From: Chthoniobacterales bacterium
GTDB taxonomy: Bacteria; Verrucomicrobiota; Verrucomicrobiia; Chthoniobacterales; UBA10450
Length of the DNA stretch: 5,189 bases
NCBI GenBank assembly: GCA_013695905.1
Contig: JACCZQ010000532.1
Span: 1 to 5,189 of the forward strand
Direction: 5' to 3'
The notes under the pieces are model-generated. The model searched no databases, had not been told where the DNA came from, and was given only the letters and a program-made list of their open reading frames with translations. Of the stretch, positions 1-5,189 are shown one piece after another (position 1 is the stretch's first letter; the number at the start of each line of letters is the position of its first letter). The position numbers and the translations under genes were made by a program.

Positions 1-724
1 GATCGGCGCGCAGGCGCTCGAGGCAGCGCAGCGCGAGGTCATAATCCTGCGAACCCTCGAAACCTTCGCGGAAGCCTCCCACCTCCCGAAGCAGCGACGC
101 CCGATAGACGCCGAGATGGTTGATGAAATTCTGACCAAGAAAGAGGTCATGATTCCAGTCGCCTTTGCAGTAGGGGTTGGAGTGGGCGCCGGCGGCATCA
201 ATCTTGTCTTCGTCGGAATAGATGATTCCCGCGTCGGGGTGATCCGCGACCTCGCGCGCCACATGCGCGAACGCATCTTCATGGAGCAGATCGTCGTGGT
301 CCAGAAGTGCGCACCACTCACCCCGAGCGAGCGACAGCGCAGTATTTGAAGCGGCGGAGATGTGTCCGTTCACTTCGCGAAAGGTCACTTGGATCCGAGG
401 ATCGTTTGCGGCCGCGGAGTGGAGCACCTCCCGCACCGCCGGATTGGTCGAAGCATCGTCGGCGATGCACAATTCCCAGTTCCCGTAACTCTGTTGCCGA
501 ACGTGCTCGATCGTCTGCGCCAGCAGAGCTGGATCAGGATCGAAAACCGGCAGGATTACGGAGAACAACGGGTGCCGCCGCAGCTGCCGAATCGCTCGGC
601 GGATGGCGACGCGGCTCGCCGGGGTCGGAGCGGAATAGCGCGCCCGCCATGTCTCATAATCACGCTCGGGCGGGCGCTCGTCACCGGTGGTGCGCAGCGG
701 GATGCCCCCAGTCGCCGGTCTCAT
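1..724 (-). CDS. Family 2 glycosyltransferase, N-terminal part (runs off left edge)
   Basis: This is the first 241 codons of an open frame with no stop before the window edge. It was translated by hand on the minus strand from an ATG at 724. The start overlaps the stop of the upstream 1351-codon gene as ATGA, so translation is probably coupled; no strong Shine-Dalgarno sequence is visible. After a short basic leader with a YxxW motif (residues 23-26), a GT-A fold of the GT2 family begins near residue 53. SVILPVFDP (55-63) is the first beta strand. D89-D90 in the ADDAST stretch is the nucleotide-binding pair. D142-H-D-D145 is the metal-binding DxD-type motif. YSDED is at 169-173 and SQDYD at 225-229, where the catalytic base is expected. 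All core GT2 motifs are intact. Family knowledge says such enzymes transfer a sugar from a nucleotide donor to a glycan or lipid-linked acceptor in the cytoplasm. The YxxW-GT2 arrangement resembles rhamnan/O-antigen-type transferases, but the donor is unknown. Further modules may lie beyond the edge. Confidence 0.93.
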   Translation of the reverse strand, partial: MRPATGGIPLRTTGDERPPERDYETWRARYSAPTPASRVAIRRAIRQLRRHPLFSVILPVFDPDPALLAQTIEHVRQQSYGNWELCIADDASTNPAVREVLHSAAANDPRIQVTFREVNGHISAASNTALSLARGEWCALLDHDDLLHEDAFAHVAREVADHPDAGIIYSDEDKIDAAGAHSNPYCKGDWNHDLFLGQNFINHLGVYRASLLREVGGFREGFEGSQDYDLALRCLERLRAD

Positions 725-3700
725 GAAACGACGACGCTGCCTTGTTCCGCGCGCCTCTGCAGGGGCGCGGCACGTGAGGAGATAAGTTCGCGGACGAGTT
801 CAACAAATCCTTCGCCGAATCGGTCGTAGGTGAAGTGCTGCTCGTACGCGCCGCGCGCCTCAGCCGCGAGCCGCTGCCGCAGGTGCGGCTCAGTGACGAA
901 GCGTTCCAGCGCCGAGGCCAATGCCTCTGCGTCACCTGCCCGCACGAAAAGAGCGCCCCCTCCATCGGCCAGCTTTTCCGCGACGGCGCCGACGTTGGTG
1001 CTGAGAATCGGCACCCCCAGCGCCAGCGCCTCGATGAGTATAATCGGCCCCGTCTCATCCAATGAGCAGGAGACCATCACGTCTGTGCCGGCGATCAGGC
1101 GGAGCGCCTCGTCATGCGAGACGCCTTCGCGGTAGGTGAGGTGAGGGAGTTTGCGCGCTGCGGCTCTGACCTGCTCCGCGATGGCTGGATCGTGTGGCCG
1201 CCCGACGATGTCGAACGCCATCCCACTGGCCACGCTCGCCGGCAGCTTCCGCAGCGCCTCCAGCAGGACCAGTTGCCCTTTGCGATGCTCCACGCTCCCC
1301 AGAAGAAGAAACCGCACCGGCCCATTCTCCTCGCGCGCAGCCGGAGCCACTCCTTCGCGCGGGTCCGGGATGCCATAGGACAACACGCGCACCGGATCGG
1401 TCCGGAACGGCTGGTAAATATGCGCGCTGCGCGTGTCGGGCGTGACCACCACATCCGCCAGCGCGAGGGCCGAACGCATGCGTGCGCTTTCGGCGAGGTA
1501 CTCCTCCGCCACCCGGCCTTCGTGAATCCACCAAAGGTGGGGAATGCCACCTGCCTTGGCGGCGTGGACCACCGGCGCGCCAAAGATGGTGCTGGCGATC
1601 ACCACATCAAACCCGCGCGCAAAATCGACAAATGACTCATGCTCTTTCATGACCAGCGGATCAACGATCAGCGGAATTTCCGCCGTCTGAAATTTCTCCC
1701 GCATCGGACCATCCTCCGGCGCCATCACGACCACGAAGAACCCGGCCGCGCGGCACCATTTCGCCACCTGCCACAAAATCAGCGGAGCACCGCTCAACGT
1801 GAGATCGTGCGAGACGAAAAGCAGGTCGCCCCGCTCTCCCGTCGCTACTCCCGGCGGACTCCACATGCGGATCGGCGTCGGAGAATCCGCATACAACCAG
1901 TCCCGCATGTTTTCGGTGAAGTAAGGATCGTGCGTGCTGTAGGCGCCCCAGCGGCGGAGCAGATAAATCGAAGACTTATCGCGCGGCGCCAGCTCATCCG
2001 TCTTCGCCGTCTCGTCGCCGATCGATTCATGCCCGGCGTGCCGCAGCGTTGTGAATGGTGTGTAAAGACAGCGCAGCCCCGCCTCGCGCAGCTTGAAGCA
2101 AAGGTCCAGATCGGACGCCGCGATCGGTGTATGAACAGCATCCCACCCGCCACAGCGAAAAAAGTCGTCCCGCCGCAGCGCGAGGCAAGCTCCTGATAAC
2201 GCCGACACCTCGCGCAGCGATTGCGCGAGATTCGTGTGCATCGTCGTGTCTTCCGGTTGTTGATGGAACGCGGTGCCGACCAGGCCTCGAACGCCTGTGA
2301 CCAGGCCGGCATGTTGGATCCGGCCGCTCCGGTAAAGCAGCTTCGGCGACACTGCGCCGACCTCGGGATTTTCCAGCGGCTCGATCAGATTTTCGATCCA
2401 ATCCCGCTGCTCCGTCTCCACATCGTCGTTGTAGAAAATGAAGCGCTCACCCGTCGCAGCCTCGGCCCCGGCGTTGCACTTTTCCGAAAAATTGAATGGC
2501 TTGTCGTAGGCGACAAATCGCACCGGCGCCTCCAAAGGTGCGGCTTGCCGCAGCCTCTCGGCCAGCGCCGAATTCGTCACGAACACCACTTCGTAGTCCG
2601 GATACTGCACGGTGGCGGTTAACTGCTCCAGGCAGTGCCGCGCGCGCGTCGGGGAGTCGGTGGGAATGATGATCGAGACGCGCGGCATCCGGGCGAACTC
2701 CAGCCGCGCGCGGTTCGCCGTCGGATACGCGATGATTTGCGCGGGCAGGTTCCGCCGCCGCATCGCGTCTGCGAGAGCCGCGAGGTTCGTCTGGCGCGCA
2801 TCCGGCTTGCCACCGGCGGAGCCGGAAGCCGCGTGCTCGCGCCAGTGATACAGCACCTTCGGAATGTGGACGATGACGCGGGGCCGATCGGTCGCCCGCA
2901 AGGCAAAGTCGTAATCCTGGGACAGATCGAATTCTTTCCGCCACCCGCCCAGCTCTTCCACCAGCTCCCGTCGGTAGGCGGTGAGGTGCCCCAGGTACAT
3001 GCTCGAGGAAAGAAGCGCGGGGCTCCACTCCGGCTTGAAGAAGGGCGAGTGCCGGACGCCGTCGCCGTTCAGCCGATCCTCGTCGCTGTAGAAAATCTCG
3101 CCTCCAGGACGATCGCGAATCGCGTCAGCGATTTCAGACAGCGCGAACGGCGGCAGCAAATCATCGTGATCAACACAGACGATGAAATCACCCGTCGCGA
3201 GCCCGAAGCCGCGATTCGTGTTCCCGGCAATCCCGAGATTTTCCGGGAGCCGCTCCAGCCGCACACGCGCATCACGCTTCTCGCATCGGGCTAACGCCTC
3301 GATCGTCTCCGGTTTTTTCGAGCCGGCATCGACCAGACAAAGTTCCCAGCGGCCATAGGTCTGCCCTTCGATCGACGCGAGCATCGCTTCGAGAAAATCC
3401 GCTGGCGGATCGAGCACCGGCAGGAGCAGGCTGATCTTCGGCCCATCCTGCCAGGAGGCTGAGCTGCGTCGCTGCTCCTCGAGGGCGGCGTGGTTTGGCT
3501 CATGTTCGCGAATCCAGACGCCGTAGCGGTCCTCCACCGGTTCCGCCTGCGCCACGGTCGGCGCCGAAGTCTTTTCCCGACGCGCCGGAGCAGCCGGTGG
3601 TGCAGCCCAGAGACGCCGGAAATTCCGCGGCCAGCGCTCGAGTTCACGCAGGACGCGTTCCTGCAGCGGGCGACGCATTTTCGGACCCTTCGGCACGACC

Positions 3701-4776
3701 TCGCGAAAACATTTGCCGCCCTTCCGGCAGGCGGCTTTCGCGGCCTGGAGGATCTGCTTTTGGCTTTTCACCTGAGCCTTCAGCTTGTCGCGTTCGGCCT
3801 GCAGCCTCTCGGTCGTCGCCACCCAGGTCTGCAACTGCTCCGCCTGCGCATCCATGATCAGCTGGGCTTTCGAGCGGTCGCGGTGCAGCGCTTCGAACCG
3901 TTCTTTGCCTTCGGCGATCGCCTTCTCCGCTTGCGCAATCTGCGCGGACTTGTGCTGCGATTCGCCCTCCAGATGCCGGATGATGTCGGACTGGTGATCC
4001 ATCACGCGCTGCGCTTCCATCCCCATGCCCATGAGGGAGCTGATCCACGCTTTCTGCACGCTCAGCGCGGCCCACCCGCGCTCCCCTCTCGCGGCCCGGA
4101 CTTCCGCCTCCATCTTCCGGTGCGCCAGGCGATAAAGCCCGTCGATGTCTGCAGCAGCGGCATCATTTCCGAACAACTTCTGCAACAGCTCCGGCTGCTC
4201 CTCTGTCGCCGAGCGGCGCGCAATCCCGAGACCGATTCCGGCGGTCAGCTCTGCGGTGGGGCGGCCATTTGTCCACTCCTGCCAGGCGCTGCGGGGGCTA
4301 TCACTGCGCTCGAGCTGCGTCCCGTGGAAGAGGATCAAAGCTCCCGGCGCGAGCTTCGACTCCCAGCACGCCAGTTCGCGCCGGACTTCGTCGCCAGAGT
4401 CGCAATCATCGACGAGAAGCAGGTCCACGCTGCCGTCGGCAAACGTCGCCGCCAACTCCAGCGGCGCTTCCGTCCGAAACTCCACCAGATCGGGGGGAAG
4501 TCTCTGTGCTTCGAGTTTCGCCTCATTCCACGCCGCATCGTCCGCTTCGTCTCCGCCGCCGCGCCGCGCTGCCACGGCCCGAACCGCGAGCCCGTTTTCC
4601 TGCGCCGCCTGACAGAAGGTGAGATGCGCCTGGCCATCGCCGAAACCAAGGGTGACAATTGTCTGCGGCTGCGTCAGTGCCACGGCGTCGTAAAGAAACG
4701 GGAGGTGCAGGCCAATCGCACCTCCCGCATAAAACCTTGGTTGAAATCCAAGCAGGCTTGGAAATTTCTCGAACAT
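721..4776 (-). CDS. Multidomain protein: methyltransferase-like, coiled coil, GT2, GT2, GT4
   Basis: A complete 1351-residue protein, probably a cytoplasmic multifunctional glycan assembly enzyme; no signal peptide or membrane segment is seen. Residues 12-185 resemble a class I methyltransferase (Methyltransf_24-like): glycine motif LGFGDG (43-48), LLLVDD (119-124) and LAPGALILFHG (142-152). The usual SAM-binding acidic residues are missing (T42, R71). Residues about 220-350 are charged, Gln/Ala-rich and look like a coiled coil, followed by a basic, Pro/Ala-rich linker to about 415. The first GT2 module (447-660) has SLLLPVLDP, VDAGS (482-486), DHDD (536-539), YSDED (563-567) and SQDYD (619-623). 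The second GT2 module (698-920) has SIIIPT, NDD (783-785) and SDLDLC (888-893). The GT4 module (983-1335) has GSVEHRKG (1160-1167) and the E-x7-E donor motif E1241/E1249. The ATG at 4776 is the first start after an in-frame stop at 4798-4800. A GGAG lies 13 bases upstream, rather far for a ribosome site. The gene overlaps the downstream GT2 gene by 4 bases. GT activity is well supported; sugars, linkages and the role of the N-terminal domain are not known. Confidence 0.95.
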   Translation of the reverse strand: MFEKFPSLLGFQPRFYAGGAIGLHLPFLYDAVALTQPQTIVTLGFGDGQAHLTFCQAAQENGLAVRAVAARRGGGDEADDAAWNEAKLEAQRLPPDLVEFRTEAPLELAATFADGSVDLLLVDDCDSGDEVRRELACWESKLAPGALILFHGTQLERSDSPRSAWQEWTNGRPTAELTAGIGLGIARRSATEEQPELLQKLFGNDAAAADIDGLYRLAHRKMEAEVRAARGERGWAALSVQKAWISSLMGMGMEAQRVMDHQSDIIRHLEGESQHKSAQIAQAEKAIAEGKERFEALHRDRSKAQLIMDAQAEQLQTWVATTERLQAERDKLKAQVKSQKQILQAAKAACRKGGKCFREVVPKGPKMRRPLQERVLRELERWPRNFRRLWAAPPAAPARREKTSAPTVAQAEPVEDRYGVWIREHEPNHAALEEQRRSSASWQDGPKISLLLPVLDPPADFLEAMLASIEGQTYGRWELCLVDAGSKKPETIEALARCEKRDARVRLERLPENLGIAGNTNRGFGLATGDFIVCVDHDDLLPPFALSEIADAIRDRPGGEIFYSDEDRLNGDGVRHSPFFKPEWSPALLSSSMYLGHLTAYRRELVEELGGWRKEFDLSQDYDFALRATDRPRVIVHIPKVLYHWREHAASGSAGGKPDARQTNLAALADAMRRRNLPAQIIAYPTANRARLEFARMPRVSIIIPTDSPTRARHCLEQLTATVQYPDYEVVFVTNSALAERLRQAAPLEAPVRFVAYDKPFNFSEKCNAGAEAATGERFIFYNDDVETEQRDWIENLIEPLENPEVGAVSPKLLYRSGRIQHAGLVTGVRGLVGTAFHQQPEDTTMHTNLAQSLREVSALSGACLALRRDDFFRCGGWDAVHTPIAASDLDLCFKLREAGLRCLYTPFTTLRHAGHESIGDETAKTDELAPRDKSSIYLLRRWGAYSTHDPYFTENMRDWLYADSPTPIRMWSPPGVATGERGDLLFVSHDLTLSGAPLILWQVAKWCRAAGFFVVVMAPEDGPMREKFQTAEIPLIVDPLVMKEHESFVDFARGFDVVIASTIFGAPVVHAAKAGGIPHLWWIHEGRVAEEYLAESARMRSALALADVVVTPDTRSAHIYQPFRTDPVRVLSYGIPDPREGVAPAAREENGPVRFLLLGSVEHRKGQLVLLEALRKLPASVASGMAFDIVGRPHDPAIAEQVRAAARKLPHLTYREGVSHDEALRLIAGTDVMVSCSLDETGPIILIEALALGVPILSTNVGAVAEKLADGGGALFVRAGDAEALASALERFVTEPHLRQRLAAEARGAYEQHFTYDRFGEGFVELVRELISSRAAPLQRRAEQGSVVVS

Positions 4777-4867
4777 CAGAAAGCGTAGGCTCCGGGCCTA
4801 AAACCGGGCCGGCGCAGCGTTCGGTCGCTGACATTCTGGCGCTCCGGATTTAGCGTATTCACGTCGC
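4777..4867. promoter_or_regulatory. Divergent intergenic region
   Basis: These 91 bases separate two genes transcribed away from each other, so promoters for both are expected here or inside the flanking genes. For the plus-strand gene, CTGACA (4828-4833) followed after 17 bases by TAGCGT (4851-4856) is a weak sigma70-like pair; the second element matches only three of the six consensus bases. It would place the transcript start within a few bases of the ATG. No credible -35/-10 pair was found for the minus-strand gene. The element-level assignment is inference; only the divergent arrangement is seen directly. Confidence 0.4.
4786..4810. repeat. Short direct repeat CCGGGCC x2 with overlapping small hairpin
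   Basis: CCGGGCC occurs at 4792-4798 and again at 4804-4810, separated by TAAAA, giving a 12-base period. Overlapping it, TAGGC (4786-4790) and GCCTA (4796-4800) form a 5-bp inverted repeat around a 5-base loop. On the minus-strand transcript this hairpin would lie 10 to 24 bases before the start of the 1351-residue protein, with the only GGAG ribosome-site candidate (4790-4793) partly in its loop. It could be an operator or a leader structure, but elements this short arise by chance in GC-rich DNA. Confidence 0.3.
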
Positions 4868-5189
4868 ATGAAGCCGCACATTAGCAACATTCATCTGCCG
4901 TCGCGCGAGTTTCATCCGCGGGTTTACGGCGTCGGCGCATGGACGAGCCATCTGCACTTCGGCTACGACCTCGTCGCCGCACTCCGGCCGCGCCTGCTCG
5001 TCGAGTTGGGGGTGGATCGGGGCGAGAGTTACTTCGGGTTTTGTCAGTCGGCGCAGGAAAACGGCACCGGCACCCGCGCTGTGGCCGTGGACACCTGGCA
5101 GGGGGATCAACAAGCCGGCGGCTACGACGAGACGACGTTCGCCGAAGTCTCGGCGCAGAACGCTGAGCATTACGCGGCGTTCTCTACCC
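4868..5189 (+). CDS. Class I SAM-dependent methyltransferase, N-terminal part (runs off right edge)
   Basis: This is the first 107 codons of an open frame reaching the window edge, translated by hand. The ATG at 4868 is the first start codon after an in-frame stop at 4829-4831. No Shine-Dalgarno sequence precedes it, so the mRNA may be leaderless or have a weak ribosome site. LLVELGVDRGESY (43-55) is the glycine-rich SAM-binding motif I with its leading acidic residue E46. AVAVDTWQGD (71-80) is the end of the second beta strand, with D75 placed to bind the SAM ribose, followed by the WxGD signature of Methyltransf_24-type enzymes linked to polysaccharide loci. The first 80 residues are closely related to the N-terminus of the divergent 1351-residue glycosyltransferase protein. 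Family knowledge suggests O-methylation of a sugar or a similar small group; the substrate is unknown. The missing C-terminus could hold more domains, including glycosyltransferases as in its neighbour. Confidence 0.85.
   Translation, partial: MKPHISNIHLPSREFHPRVYGVGAWTSHLHFGYDLVAALRPRLLVELGVDRGESYFGFCQSAQENGTGTRAVAVDTWQGDQQAGGYDETTFAEVSAQNAEHYAAFST

Noticed and set aside
116..349. 77-codon plus-strand frame with a Gly/Val-rich segment resembling a membrane helix
   Set aside because: It is antisense to the conserved GT2 motif region of the left-edge gene; the hydrophobic look comes from the complement of GT2 codons.
1639..2196. 185-codon plus-strand open frame
   Set aside because: It is opposite the second GT2/GT4 linker region and is Arg-rich with no recognisable family.
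2447..3028. 193-codon minus-strand frame within the long gene
   Set aside because: It is a different frame of the same strand as the GT2 modules; the real frame carries intact motifs throughout, so there is no sign of a frameshift.
2635..3294. 219-codon plus-strand open frame
   Set aside because: It lies opposite the first GT2 module, has no domain motifs and has the composition of an antisense shadow.
721..4776. Possibility that the long gene is several genes joined by sequencing error
   Set aside because: The frame is continuous over 1351 codons with linkers between domains and no internal stops, and tandem GT2-GT2 and GT2-GT4 fusions are known in polysaccharide loci.
3490..4788. 432-codon open frame on the plus strand opposite the N-terminal third of the long gene
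   Set aside because: Its translation is Arg/Leu/Pro-rich with no recognisable motif, and it lies opposite a frame with clear domain signatures. Long antisense frames are expected in GC-rich DNA.
4859..5170. 103-codon minus-strand frame opposite the plus-strand methyltransferase
   Set aside because: The plus strand carries clear SAM-binding motifs with a bounded start; the minus frame shows no domain features.

Overview
This window is high-GC and almost fully coding. It contains one very long complete gene flanked by two genes cut off at the window edges, and all three look like surface-polysaccharide biosynthesis genes. It reads as part of a bacterial glycan locus (O-antigen, exopolysaccharide or similar). 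There are no rRNA, tRNA, CRISPR or mobile-element signals. The sequence does not fix the taxon. GC-rich Gram-negative phyla such as Verrucomicrobiota, Acidobacteriota or Proteobacteria would all fit, and I could not narrow this further.

Layout: (1) Positions 1-724, minus strand, hold the first 241 residues of a family 2 glycosyltransferase whose C-terminus lies beyond the left edge. (2) Positions 721-4776, minus strand, hold a 1351-residue multidomain protein. In order it has a methyltransferase-like domain, a long coiled coil, a basic linker, two family 2 (GT-A) glycosyltransferase modules and a C-terminal family 4 (GT-B) glycosyltransferase module. Its stop codon overlaps the next gene's start as ATGA, so the two minus-strand genes form an operon. 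(3) Positions 4777-4867 are a 91-bp divergent intergenic region with a short direct repeat and a small hairpin but no convincing promoter. (4) Positions 4868-5189, plus strand, hold the first 107 residues of a class I SAM-dependent methyltransferase that runs off the right edge.

The most interesting point is that the two divergent genes are related at their N-termini. By hand alignment, 31 of 65 positions are identical with no gaps. The stand-alone copy keeps the acidic residues expected for SAM binding, while the copy fused to the glycosyltransferases has lost both (Glu to Thr, Asp to Arg). This suggests a methyltransferase domain repurposed as a non-catalytic module at the head of a three-glycosyltransferase protein. 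The protein probably adds several sugars in sequence to a lipid-linked or growing glycan at the cytoplasmic side of the inner membrane. The methyltransferase next door may modify or cap the same glycan. Substrates and sugar specificities cannot be read from the sequence.
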